Positions 28,801 through 36,144 of a DNA stretch of 64,000 nt are shown here, in pieces. Origin of the DNA: Halomonas denitrificans. Lineage in GTDB: Bacteria > Pseudomonadota > Gammaproteobacteria > Xanthomonadales > Wenzhouxiangellaceae. Where the stretch lies: positions 186,001-250,000 of the forward strand of contig JAHVKF010000002.1 in the NCBI GenBank assembly GCA_019800895.1, written 5' to 3'. A program made the position numbers and the translations under genes. Position 1 is the stretch's first letter; the number at the start of each line of letters is the position of its first letter. Below the pieces are notes generated by a model. That model saw only the letters and a list, made by a program, of their open reading frames with translations. It was not told the origin of the DNA and made no database searches.

Positions 28801-28929
28801 CTGGCTCAGGTGTCGATCGCACTCCGACGCCTCCGCCGCGTGGCCCGGCGGGCTGAGGAGCATCAGCGCCACCAGGCACAAGAGCGGACCTCGTCCCCTT
28901 CCGGGCATGTCGCTTCGGAATGAAGTCAT
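25819..28929 (-). CDS. Propeller/Y_Y_Y sensor histidine kinase
   Basis: 1036-residue membrane kinase. Signal segment (PLLCLVALMLLSPPGHA), about 640 residues of two-component-regulator propeller repeats, a Y_Y_Y domain (about 665-745), a transmembrane helix near 755-775, then HisKA and HATPase. The phospho-acceptor is His805 in GIAHDFNN; the N box reads VINARDAM and G boxes read DTGTGM and GTGLGLSVIHG. There is no receiver domain of its own. A GGGAGGG ribosome-binding site supports the start at 28929. It overlaps the REC-EAL gene, so both proteins are made together. Confidence 0.93.
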   Translation of the reverse strand: MTSFRSDMPGRGRGPLLCLVALMLLSPPGHAAEASECDRHLSQYRVSYWQQEDGLPLNSVYALEQDDEGFLWIGTEAGLTRFDGVSFEHVDMARAATPAPEFITSLALDDQGRMLIGTGTAGVFAAFDGRLERLPDIDSGYIQESGIVIGSNGEAWISILDRGLVELAGESPTRIDTSSGLAGSTVTAVAARTEGGFWIGMEDERIQYYHQGTVHDAALPESLAGIYVETLLQSSGGELWIGSREGLFRYHAGEVSRFGPEEGLSDDFIKDIMEDDEGRIWVGTAGAGLGRLCGDAFQMLDASEGLTIGMVQDVMQDREGSIWLATGSSGIVQLSKGAAVPLTAEQGLPAAPVLPIIQAPDGAVWIGTFGGGVVRWASGESTVFGTADGLSDDRVLTLASSSNGGIWVGTRGGLDLIRSGRVVESYSDELPHTTIPSILREGDTLWIGTIDGVARLEAGSLETVSPASGSYGGPVVNFFRDAAGTLWISSDGGGLFRLVDGIPERSALESRLAFDLTDDGRGGLWIATAAGLVHWDGEREVRVTQEDGLPTSQFFSVLTDGDGGLWLSSNLGVTRVVREDLERFVGGEDVPIRYRHFDESDGMPRAETNGGFRPTVMRDLQGRHWYPTSDGVAIFDPTSLAEALPAPPRPVITAVIVDATRVPSVSRVELPPNPGLTEIAYTAPTFRNPEKLEFRYRLVGYDPDWYRAGGDREALYRQLPPGEFEFELQVRESNGPWSGVRSMQLSVDWMYYESPWFWSAIGLVSALLLGLVLTYESRRRARIRERRQQAQKIEAIGMLSSGIAHDFNNILAAISGSTDVLLASLPENSGLRKYADSVSRAAARGAGLTRQLLAFGRQQSAEPQWVDLSAELSSLKNLLRPLLPDTIDMTVDIQESVGECFIDPVHVQQIVLNLVINARDAMQQGGTIHLKLARRSLEDTAGSATHQRGQRFACIVIEDTGTGMDAATRARIFEPFFTTKPAGLGTGLGLSVIHGIVQDAGGYVDVRSRPGAGTAVHVCLPVSRRGSDPSQENDDA

Positions 28930-29294
28930 GCTCGTACACCCTCCCTGGCGAGGGGAACCGCTTCAAGGACGATTCGGCGTTCCGAGCGGGGCCCTCGCTT
29001 CGTCTCCGCGATCCAAACAGCCTCGCGGCCGCTGTTCCCGTGTCGCCGATTCCGGCCTGGCCGGCGTCCCGTGACGCAGCGAAGAGTATAAACGGCGCGT
29101 TTCGATCGGCGGGGCCGGGCCCCGGGCCTGCGGTGGTTCGGCCCGGGATCCGGCCGAGGCTTCGCCGTGAGGGAGCCGACTCTGCGCGAACGGGCGGTCG
29201 TCGGCGAGCCGGGCGCGGATGGTAGATTGAGCGGGACGCGGTCATCGAACACCCGTCACCGCCTGACGAGCTCTCGAACCCTCCGGAGACCACC
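28930..29294. other. Divergent intergenic region, no gene seen
   Basis: 365 bases between the leftward kinase and the rightward lipoprotein. A leftward TATACT (29085-29090) could be a kinase -10 box, but no matching -35 is visible. Nothing else stands out. Confidence 0.45.
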
Positions 29295-29993
29295 ATGCCG
29301 ACCCCTGTGTCCCACTACCGCATTTTTCTCGCTGTATTGGCCGTTGCTGCCCTCGGCGCCTGCTCCTTCGGCCAGCCGACGCTGCAGGAGACGCGCGAAC
29401 TCGAACTCAGCGTGGATCCCGGCAGCACGCTGGTCATCGAGGCCGGCGCCGGGCCCCTGACCGTGACGGGCGACGACGGCGACGCGATCCGCGTCGAGGC
29501 CGGCATCTACCAGCGCTCGGCCAACGACGACTACCGGCTGGTGCTGGAGGTCGACGGCGACGACGGAGCGCGACTGGTTGCCGAGGCGGCGTCGAACCTG
29601 TTCGGCAGCAGCGACTACATCGACCTGTCGATCCGCGTGCCCCGCACCATGCGGCTGCGGATCGACGACGGCTCCGGCAGCATCCGGATTTCGTCGATCG
29701 ACGGCGATGTCGAGATCGAGGACGGCTCGGGCAGCATCACGGCCGAAGGACTCGGTGGCGACATCCTCGTCGAGGACGGCTCCGGGTCGATCTCCATCGA
29801 GGGCGTGGCCGGCGACGTGACCATCGACGACGGTTCGGGGAGCATCGATGTCCGCGACGTGGGCGGCACCGTGACGGTCAGCGACGGCAGCGGTGGCATC
29901 GACGTGCGCGACGCCGGCGACTTCGAACTGCTGGACGACGGCAGCGGTGGCGTCGAGCTCCGCGGAATCCGCAGCCGGCGCGAGGACCGCTGA
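29295..29993 (+). CDS. DUF4097-like repeat lipoprotein
   Basis: 232 residues. A lipobox (ALGAC, Cys23) predicts a membrane-anchored lipoprotein. Residues 35-123 are a beta-rich N-terminal part of the putative-adhesin DUF4097 type. From residue 124 the chain is six uninterrupted 18-residue units beginning D/E/S-D-G-S-G, which should stack as a beta-solenoid. The repeats are strongly acidic, so calcium or cation binding is possible. The gene stands alone; the function is unknown. Confidence 0.8.
   Translation: MPTPVSHYRIFLAVLAVAALGACSFGQPTLQETRELELSVDPGSTLVIEAGAGPLTVTGDDGDAIRVEAGIYQRSANDDYRLVLEVDGDDGARLVAEAASNLFGSSDYIDLSIRVPRTMRLRIDDGSGSIRISSIDGDVEIEDGSGSITAEGLGGDILVEDGSGSISIEGVAGDVTIDDGSGSIDVRDVGGTVTVSDGSGGIDVRDAGDFELLDDGSGGVELRGIRSRREDR
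29664..29987 (+). repeat. Six 54-bp in-frame repeats (DGSGS units)
   Basis: Exactly six 54-base units encode 18-residue blocks starting with DDGSGSIRI. Units one to four keep DGSGSI and units five and six carry DGSGG; there are no spacer residues between units. Confidence 0.85.
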
Positions 29994-30069
29994 CGCCGAC
30001 GCCCGGTGAACGAACGCCGGTCCGACGGACCGCTTCGCCGAGCGAGCGGACGTCCGCCCTCGGCTCGAC

Positions 30070-30897
30070 TCAGGCCGCGGCGCGCGACGGTACCCGCCGT
30101 GGCGTTCCCGCCTTCGGCATGGACCAACCCACCCACGCCGCGATCACGCCGAGCGCGAAGCCCGTGCCGATGGTCCACCCTGCCGGCAGCGTGGCATACC
30201 AGGCGAATACCGCACGGAAGGTCTCGCTGTAGGTGCCGTAGTACATCGTCACCGCCTGCAGGATCATCAGCACAGCGGCGACCAGGAAGGGCACGCCACC
30301 CCGCCGATCGCGCAGGTACATGACCAGCGAGAACGCGATCGCCATGGCCATCGCCAGAACGATCGCGTCGAGGATGCGCTGCGGAAAGTCGCTGGACGTG
30401 AAGACCAGGAACGGCAGGTGCTCGAGCAGGATGCGGCTGAACGGCGACTCGAACAGCACCAGCGCCGTGGTCAGCATGTAGCCTGCGTGCAGCCGGACCG
30501 ACCGCCGATGGCGCAGACCCTGGACGTAGAGCACCAGGTAGGCGAGGACCGCGAAGATCATCGACAGGCCGAAGCTCGGCGCGAGGAACCGGGCGCTGGC
30601 GTCGTCGGCCGCCACGAACCGTCCGGCGGCCACGTTGATGATCATCACGAAGCCGACGATCAGGAACGGGAACAGGGCCAGGCTCGCGGTGCCGACGAGG
30701 CGGTGCAAGCGGCGCCGGCGCCCGTGGATGCTCCAGTGCTGCAGCATCAGCAGCAGCACCCAGGTCGTCGCCGTGAACGCATGGACGTGAAACGCCAGCG
30801 GCACGTCGGTGATCGGTCGCCAGTATGTCCCCCAGAAACCGACGACGATCGTCAGCAGGACGAAGACCAGGAAATACTGCGCGTGACGGTACGGCAT
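30070..30897 (-). CDS. Polytopic membrane protein, paralogue of the one at 8755
   Basis: 275 residues from the ATG at 30897, preceded by GAGGGAG. About seven helices. HVHAFTATTWVLLLMLQH and RRRLHRLVG correspond to HLHGLSATLWM and RLKRHRSFG of the 255-residue protein at 8755, showing common descent. The histidine pattern hints at cofactor binding. Function unknown. Confidence 0.72.
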   Translation of the reverse strand: MPYRHAQYFLVFVLLTIVVGFWGTYWRPITDVPLAFHVHAFTATTWVLLLMLQHWSIHGRRRRLHRLVGTASLALFPFLIVGFVMIINVAAGRFVAADDASARFLAPSFGLSMIFAVLAYLVLYVQGLRHRRSVRLHAGYMLTTALVLFESPFSRILLEHLPFLVFTSSDFPQRILDAIVLAMAMAIAFSLVMYLRDRRGGVPFLVAAVLMILQAVTMYYGTYSETFRAVFAWYATLPAGWTIGTGFALGVIAAWVGWSMPKAGTPRRVPSRAAA

Positions 30898-31060
30898 GGT
30901 GCGGCTCCCTCGCGCCCCTCCCCGACCGCGATCATACGTCCCGAAGCTCGCCGCGCGCCAGTGCAGCCCGGCGGCGGTCGACCGTTCGGCGATCGGAGTC
31001 CGAACGCCTTGCTCGTTCCGCGATCGGCCTCGAGCCGAAGCGTGCAACGAACCGCCGGAG

Positions 31061-31570
31061 TCAGAGCTCCCGGCAGTCCGCCAGGATCACCGGCTGCTTC
31101 GTCTCGCCGCTGCGGCTGCCCTGTTCCTCCATGGCCTGGACCACGTCCATGCCCTCGACCACCTTGCCGAACACGACGTGCTTGCCGTCGAGCCAGGGCG
31201 TGGCGGCCACGGTGATGAAGAACTGCGAGCCGTTGGTGTTCGGCCCCGCGTTGGCCATCGACAGCAGTCCCGCTTCCGTGTGCCTGATCTCGAAATTCTC
31301 GTCCGGGAACCGGTCACCGTAGACCGACTTGCCGCCGGTGCCGTTGCCGCGGGTGAAGTCTCCGCCCTGGATCATGAAGCCGGGGATGATGCGATGGAAC
31401 GGGCTGCCGGCGTAGGTCATCCCCTCGCCCTTCTCGCCGGTGCACAGCGCGCGGAAGTTCTCGGCGGTCTTCGGCACGACATCGGCGAAGAGTTCGAACA
31501 CGATGGTGCCGGCGTCTTCGTCGCCGATCTTCACGTCCAGGGCAACCCTGGGGTTTTCCGATGCGGTCAT
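31061..31570 (-). CDS. Cyclophilin-type peptidyl-prolyl isomerase
   Basis: 169-residue cytoplasmic cyclophilin. [23 protein letters not shown], then [17 protein letters not shown] and [11 protein letters not shown] carry the active-site Arg, Phe, Gln and the substrate-pocket residues. There is no signal peptide. The start at 31570 is set by AGGAAGG upstream and by the usual N-terminus. Catalyses cis-trans isomerisation of Xaa-Pro bonds. Confidence 0.95.
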   Translation of the reverse strand: MTASENPRVALDVKIGDEDAGTIVFELFADVVPKTAENFRALCTGEKGEGMTYAGSPFHRIIPGFMIQGGDFTRGNGTGGKSVYGDRFPDENFEIRHTEAGLLSMANAGPNTNGSQFFITVAATPWLDGKHVVFGKVVEGMDVVQAMEEQGSRSGETKQPVILADCREL

Positions 31571-31744
31571 TGGCTGTTCCTTCCTGAGTGAATTCGGGGA
31601 TCCGGCATTCGGGGCTCCGGGGTCGCACCCGGGGCGCGACGTCCGGATTCCGGTCGCCGGGCGACGAGCGGACCGATGCCGTAGGTCGGGTAGTGTACTT
31701 CGCGAGTCCACCCGGGCCGGGGCCCGTTGAGCAACCCCTAATCC

Positions 31745-32800
31745 TCAGCCTGCCGCGCCGAGGAATGCCATCAGCCGCGCTTCGCTCAGCAGCAGTTCGC
31801 GCGGCTTGTCCTCGGGGGCTTCGGGCGGCGGCCAGCGCTCGTTCTCGAACGCTTCGAGAATGGCCGGGTGGATGTAGAACTTGCGGCAGGTCGCGGGGCG
31901 ATTGCGCAGCGCCTCGGCCACCTTCTTCACCGCCGCCACGACCTGCGACGCCCGTTCGCGCTCGCCCTCGGCCGGGGTTTCGTCGGCCAGCGCCTCGAGC
32001 GCGTGCACGCTGCCGCGCCAGGTGCGCAGGGTCTTCGCCGTCGCCCAGTCGGCGCCGATCGTGTCCTTCAGGAAATCGTTGATGTCCTGCGAGGCGATCT
32101 GCGCCGGCTCGCCGTCGGCACTCCGATACTGGAACAGGGTCTGGCCGTCCAACTCCTCGCAGTGCGACAGGACTTCGGCGAGCTTGCGGCTGGTGAAGTC
32201 CACGGATGATGCCTTCCCGCCCTTGGCGACGAAGTCGAACTCGATCCTGCTGCCGTGGATCGCCGCGTGCTTCTGCTGCAGCGTGGTCACGCCGTAGGTC
32301 TCGTTCTCGCGCGTGTAGTGGACATTGCCCACCCGGAGCCCGGTGAGGTCGATCACCCGGACCGCGGCGGCAATCACCAGATCGCGGCTGGGCGGCGTGT
32401 CCGGATCGTGATCGCCGAGGAGCCGGGCCACCTTTCGCCGCAACGCCGGCAGGCGCGACCCGAACTCGACCAGGTGCTCGAACTTGGTCGTGTTGCGGTG
32501 GGCCTGCCAGACCGGATGGTAGCGGTACTGCTTCCGGCCGCGATCGTCGCGGCCGGTGGCCTGGAGGTGCGCGTTCGCCAGCGGCGCCAGCCACACGTCG
32601 CGGTAGGCTGGCGGAACCGCCAGCACCTCGAAGCGGCGGAGGTGATCCTCGTCCTCGACCTTCCGCCCCTCCGCATCGACGTAGTAGAACCCTCGACCGG
32701 CACCTTTCCGGGTGTAGCCCGGCGTGTCGTCGCGCAGATGAACGATCCGGGACACCGGCAGGTCGTCGAATCCTTGCAGCGGAGGGCGTTTTCTCGCCAT
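31745..32800 (-). CDS. DNA topoisomerase IB
   Basis: 351-residue enzyme of the bacterial/poxvirus type IB family, which relaxes DNA without ATP. LTGLRVGNVHYTRENETYG, then KHAAIHGSRIEFDFVAKGG and the catalytic Tyr309 in CRKFYIHPAIL are all recognisable. The Arg of GLRVGN and the KRK-type pocket residues are present. The gene starts four bases after the stop of the Tudor-like gene, so the two are in one operon. Confidence 0.93.
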   Translation of the reverse strand: MARKRPPLQGFDDLPVSRIVHLRDDTPGYTRKGAGRGFYYVDAEGRKVEDEDHLRRFEVLAVPPAYRDVWLAPLANAHLQATGRDDRGRKQYRYHPVWQAHRNTTKFEHLVEFGSRLPALRRKVARLLGDHDPDTPPSRDLVIAAAVRVIDLTGLRVGNVHYTRENETYGVTTLQQKHAAIHGSRIEFDFVAKGGKASSVDFTSRKLAEVLSHCEELDGQTLFQYRSADGEPAQIASQDINDFLKDTIGADWATAKTLRTWRGSVHALEALADETPAEGERERASQVVAAVKKVAEALRNRPATCRKFYIHPAILEAFENERWPPPEAPEDKPRELLLSEARLMAFLGAAG

Positions 32801-32804
32801 GCAC

Positions 32805-33020
32805 TCAGTCGTCGACGCGTTCGACCTCGCTGGCCGACTTCAGGACGCGCTGGCCGTCGTCCTGGCGGATCAGGTAGGCCGGCTCGTCCTTGCTGGCGTC
32901 GCGCTTGACCTCGTTGCCGTCGATGGTCCGCGAGACCGGCTCGTGGAACACCTCCTGGACCACACCGCTCGCCCGTCCATCGCCCCACCGCCAACCGACC
33001 TTGCTGCCTTCACGAATCAT
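32805..33020 (-). CDS. DUF2945 (Tudor-like) small protein
   Basis: 71 residues beginning IREGSKVGWRWGDGRASGVV and containing ASKDEPAYLIRQDDG, the hallmark of the DUF2945/hypervirulence-associated Tudor domain. Probably a small beta-barrel that binds nucleic acid or peptide. It is the first gene of a two-gene unit with topoisomerase IB. The role of the pairing is not known to me. Confidence 0.82.
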   Translation of the reverse strand: MIREGSKVGWRWGDGRASGVVQEVFHEPVSRTIDGNEVKRDASKDEPAYLIRQDDGQRVLKSASEVERVDD

Positions 33021-33056
33021 CGTCCGATCTCCTTGGCTCGTTCGAGCCTCCGGAGC

Positions 33057-34529
33057 CTAGCCCTGCGGCGTGAAACGGCGCGACGTCGCCGATCCGATGT
33101 CCTGCAGGCCAGTCAGCCACGCCCGTGCGGCGCGATCGTCGAAGCGGTCGACCAGGCGCAGGCCGTCGCCGTCGTCGATCAACAACTGCTCGACCAGCCG
33201 CTGCACCTGCTCGGGCTCGATCCGACCTTCATGCAGGGCGTGGACGTAGGGGCCGACCGCCTCGGAGGCCGCAGCCCGATCGGCGGCGGGAAGCGGCGAG
33301 GACTGGACCAGCACCGTATCGACCGCATGCAGCAGCGTGGCCAGGAAACTCGGCGAGCGGGCAATGCCGCGGCTCATCGGCTCCAGCGCCTGGGGCGGCA
33401 GGTGGGCCAGGTAGCGCCAGACCAGGCGATCCGAGCTCTCGACGATGGCATCGCCGTGTTCGAGCGCCGCCCGAACGAGCGGCCGGACCAGCAGCGCGCC
33501 GTTGGAACTGCCGGTGAGGATCACCAGTCCGTCGCCGCGGTCCGGATCGATCACGGCATAGGTGCGCACGCCAGGTTCGCGGCCGTCGTGCATCAGGACC
33601 TGCGCGTTACCCAGGGGAATCAGTTTCCAGCCCAGGCCGAACAACTCTGCCGGGTCCTCGTGCAGCGCCTGCGGCGTGCGCATTGCCTGGAACAGCTCCG
33701 GGGACAGTCCGGCGCCACCGGCGACCCAGGCGAGGAACCGCGCGTAGTCGCCCACCGTGGTCATCAGGTGGGCCGCGGCGTTCGGGCCGCGTCGCTCGAG
33801 GTGGGTCTCGATCGGCTCGCCGGCCTCGTCGAAGCCCCGCGCCACCTTGTCACCGATGTCGTCGGACCAGCCCATGGAGGAGCTGCGCATGCCGGCGGGT
33901 TCGAACACCTGCTCGGCGGTGAGGGTGCGGATCGACGCGCCGGTCGCCTGCTCGATCGGCCGGCGCAGGTACTCGAACCCCTCGCCCGAGTACTCGTGCC
34001 GCGCACCCGGCGCGAACAGGAATCGGAGCGGCTCGCCGCGCCGCCAGTTGGGCAGGCCGGATTGGTGGCTCAGGAGGATGCGTGGCGTCAGGTCCGCGTG
34101 GCGGGGATCCTCGGCCACGTCCGGGTCGACCCAGAGCGCTTCCAGCGATTGATCGAGCGCAAGCACGTCGTCCTCGACCAGCCCAAGCACGGTTGCGGCG
34201 AAGACCGGCTTGGTCAGGCTCGCGGCGTTGAACACCGTATCGGTGGTCATCGAATGTCCCGGCGCGCGCTGCCCGAACGCGGCCTGCCAGGCCACGCGAC
34301 CGCTCTCGATCCGCGCGATCGCAAGGCCCGGCACGCGCGTCCGTTCCATCAAGGCCGGGACCAGGCGCTCGAGATCGGCCGGTGCCGTGGCATCGTCCCG
34401 CGGTGCGGCCTGGAGCCGGGAGAGGCCGGCAACGGCGATCAGGCCGATCAGCAGGCCCGCCGACAGGGCAAACAGCAGGCCGCCCTTCGCGGCGGCCGGA
34501 TTCGTCTTGGTTTTCGGGGTCATGGGCAT
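33057..34529 (-). CDS. Membrane-anchored beta-lactamase-family serine hydrolase
   Basis: 490 residues from an ATG at 34529 with GAGGAG five bases upstream. One N-terminal anchor or signal helix (about 17-38). The catalytic domain shows Ser-Leu-Thr-Lys (AASLTK), a Tyr-Ser-Gly in place of the usual Tyr-x-Asn, and HDG. A C-terminal extension of about 120 residues is helical and of unknown type. It is a different family branch from the hydrolase at 7217. Substrate unknown. Confidence 0.82.
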   Translation of the reverse strand: MPMTPKTKTNPAAAKGGLLFALSAGLLIGLIAVAGLSRLQAAPRDDATAPADLERLVPALMERTRVPGLAIARIESGRVAWQAAFGQRAPGHSMTTDTVFNAASLTKPVFAATVLGLVEDDVLALDQSLEALWVDPDVAEDPRHADLTPRILLSHQSGLPNWRRGEPLRFLFAPGARHEYSGEGFEYLRRPIEQATGASIRTLTAEQVFEPAGMRSSSMGWSDDIGDKVARGFDEAGEPIETHLERRGPNAAAHLMTTVGDYARFLAWVAGGAGLSPELFQAMRTPQALHEDPAELFGLGWKLIPLGNAQVLMHDGREPGVRTYAVIDPDRGDGLVILTGSSNGALLVRPLVRAALEHGDAIVESSDRLVWRYLAHLPPQALEPMSRGIARSPSFLATLLHAVDTVLVQSSPLPAADRAAASEAVGPYVHALHEGRIEPEQVQRLVEQLLIDDGDGLRLVDRFDDRAARAWLTGLQDIGSATSRRFTPQG

Positions 34530-34815
34530 TGGGGCTCCTCGGTTATTGTTCGGGTCGTCCTTCCGCCTGCGTCGATCGCTACCCGGCGGATCGCGATCGG
34601 AAGTAGGCTCTGGTGGAATGGATACACCGCCGCGCGATCCGGTTGCATTCCGGAGACGCCAGCGGGAAGTGCAGGTCGTGACGCGCACGTCCTGGTGTGC
34701 ACCCCGAGCCCTGCGCATCGGAACTCCGTCGACCCGATCCGATGCAACCGGACGGCGGGCGGCTGTATCCAACCTTTCAAGAATCCCCAATCCAATCCCG
34801 AATCCGGAGACCCCC

Positions 34816-35148
34816 ATGTTCGACATCATTGCATTGCTGATTCCCATCGTCGGATTCGTCTGCCTGGTCGCCATCGTTCGCGCGGTGATCGACGGTCGGG
34901 TCAAGCGCCGCCTGGCCGAGATGCAGGCCAGCGAGGGGATGGTCCGGGAACTTGTGCGGGCCGACCTGATCAAGCGTCGTCACGAGCTGCTCAAGTGGGG
35001 CCTGCTGCTGGGCGCGATCGGCCTGGCCCTGGTCGGGATCGAACTGCTCGGCCTCGGCAGCGAGAACCCGGGCACCTATGGTCTGCTGATGGGTGCTGCC
35101 GGGGCGGGACTGCTCGTCAGCCGGGTCCTCCAGGGCCGCGATGGCTGA
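34816..35148 (+). CDS. Small membrane protein of the sigma-factor cassette
   Basis: 110 residues: a helix (about 3-26), a charged stretch with RVKRRLAEMQASEGMVRELVRA, and two further helices (about 60-80 and 87-104). The pattern of helix, coiled charged stretch and two helices resembles DUF6249-type proteins found next to ECF sigma genes, though I cannot confirm the family. The stop lies 11 bases before the sigma-factor start. GGAGA precedes the ATG. Confidence 0.62.
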   Translation: MFDIIALLIPIVGFVCLVAIVRAVIDGRVKRRLAEMQASEGMVRELVRADLIKRRHELLKWGLLLGAIGLALVGIELLGLGSENPGTYGLLMGAAGAGLLVSRVLQGRDG

Positions 35149-35159
35149 GCGCCGCGCGG

Positions 35160-35771
35160 GTGATCGACAAGGACGACAGGTCTGCCCGGGACCGCGCGCT
35201 GATCGAGGCCGTGCGCACCGGCCGGCCGGGCGCCTTCGCCGCCCTGGTCGAGCAGCACCAGCGCCTGGTCTGGCACCTGGTGTACCGGATGGTGCAGCAC
35301 CCCGAGGACTGTCGCGAGCTCTGCCAGGAGGTCTTTCTGCGCGTGCACCGGAAGCTCGACCAGTTCCGCCACGACAGCACCCTGGGCACGTGGATCGGCC
35401 GGATCGCCTTCACCATCGCGGCCCGCCACCTGCAGCGCAAGCGCCTGCCGCTGGTCGAACCGGACAACGAGAGCGACTTGCCGGCAGAGGCGGCGCCCGA
35501 CGACTTCGACCTGGCCGCCGCCTGTGCCGACCGGGAGCTGCTCGACCACCTGCACGCCGCGATGGATTCGCTGCCGCCGGTGCCGAGAACCGTATTGACC
35601 CTGTACTACCTGGACGAACTGAGCGTGGCCGAGGTGGCCGCCATCATGGACCGGCCGGAAGGGACCGTGAAGAACCTGCTGTTCCGCGCTCGCAGTCGCC
35701 TGCGCTCGATCTTCCAGGACCGGACGGGGCCGACCGAAATCGGAGAAGGACATGACCCGAGACAAGCTTGA
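35160..35771 (+). CDS. ECF-type RNA polymerase sigma factor
   Basis: 203 residues from a GTG at 35160; an in-frame ATG does not give the N-terminus. Region 2 runs GAFAALVEQHQRLVWHLVYR to TWIGRIAFTIAARHLQRKR (about residues 23-95) and region 4 from LDHLHAAMDSLPPVPRTVL to VKNLLFRARSRL (about 130-190), with no region 3, as expected for ECF sigmas. It overlaps the next gene by 20 bases. The signal that activates it is unknown. Confidence 0.9.
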   Translation: MIDKDDRSARDRALIEAVRTGRPGAFAALVEQHQRLVWHLVYRMVQHPEDCRELCQEVFLRVHRKLDQFRHDSTLGTWIGRIAFTIAARHLQRKRLPLVEPDNESDLPAEAAPDDFDLAAACADRELLDHLHAAMDSLPPVPRTVLTLYYLDELSVAEVAAIMDRPEGTVKNLLFRARSRLRSIFQDRTGPTEIGEGHDPRQA

Positions 35772-36123
35772 CCACGGACCGGACGGCGACCGCTTCGACG
35801 CGCTGCTGCGTCATTCGATCCGGACCGCCCCGATGCCCGAACCGCCGCCCGACTTCGCCCGGAGAATGGAAGGCCTGGTCACCGATCGAGCCGAGGATGC
35901 GCGCGTCGAGGCCTGGCTGACCCGACTTTCGCTGTGGAGCCTGGCGCTCGCCACCTTCGGCCTGGCGCTGTATCAGGCCGGGCCGATCACCGGCGTGCTC
36001 GACCGATTGCTCGGCGGCGCACCCTGGCCGATGCTGCTGGTGATCGCGGTGATCCTGTCCGCGGTCAAGCTGCTGGAGTTCGCGCCGCCGTTCGAGCGTC
36101 GGTCGCACCGAGGCGGCGCTTGA
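35752..36123 (+). CDS. Candidate anti-sigma partner (two-helix membrane protein)
   Basis: 123 residues: a soluble N-terminal part of about 60 residues (LLRHSIRTAPMPEPPPDFARRM), then two helices (about 61-80 and 93-111). Overlap with the sigma gene and the cytoplasmic-domain-plus-helix layout fit an anti-sigma factor. No HxxxCxxC zinc motif is present. The family is not recognised, so the role is inferred from position. Confidence 0.65.
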   Translation: MTRDKLDHGPDGDRFDALLRHSIRTAPMPEPPPDFARRMEGLVTDRAEDARVEAWLTRLSLWSLALATFGLALYQAGPITGVLDRLLGGAPWPMLLVIAVILSAVKLLEFAPPFERRSHRGGA

Positions 36124-36141
36124 GCGGTCGAACCGACCGCT
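36123..36141. terminator. Perfect 8-bp hairpin between convergent genes
   Basis: AGCGGTCG pairs perfectly with CGACCGCT across an AAC loop, starting at the last base of the sigma-cassette stop. It sits between the convergent ends at 36123 and 36145, so it can serve both genes, though no T-run follows. Confidence 0.5.
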
Positions 36142-36144
36142 TCG

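Noticed and set aside
25387-28923. A long open frame opposite the kinase
   Set aside because: Antisense shadow of a clear histidine kinase gene.
34700-34760. An ECF-type promoter (GGAACT) before the sigma cassette
   Set aside because: GGAACT is present but no matching -10 stands at the right spacing.
32799-35159. A frame running into the sigma factor from far upstream
   Set aside because: The upstream part is antisense to the topoisomerase and the serine hydrolase; protein character begins only at the GTG at 35160.
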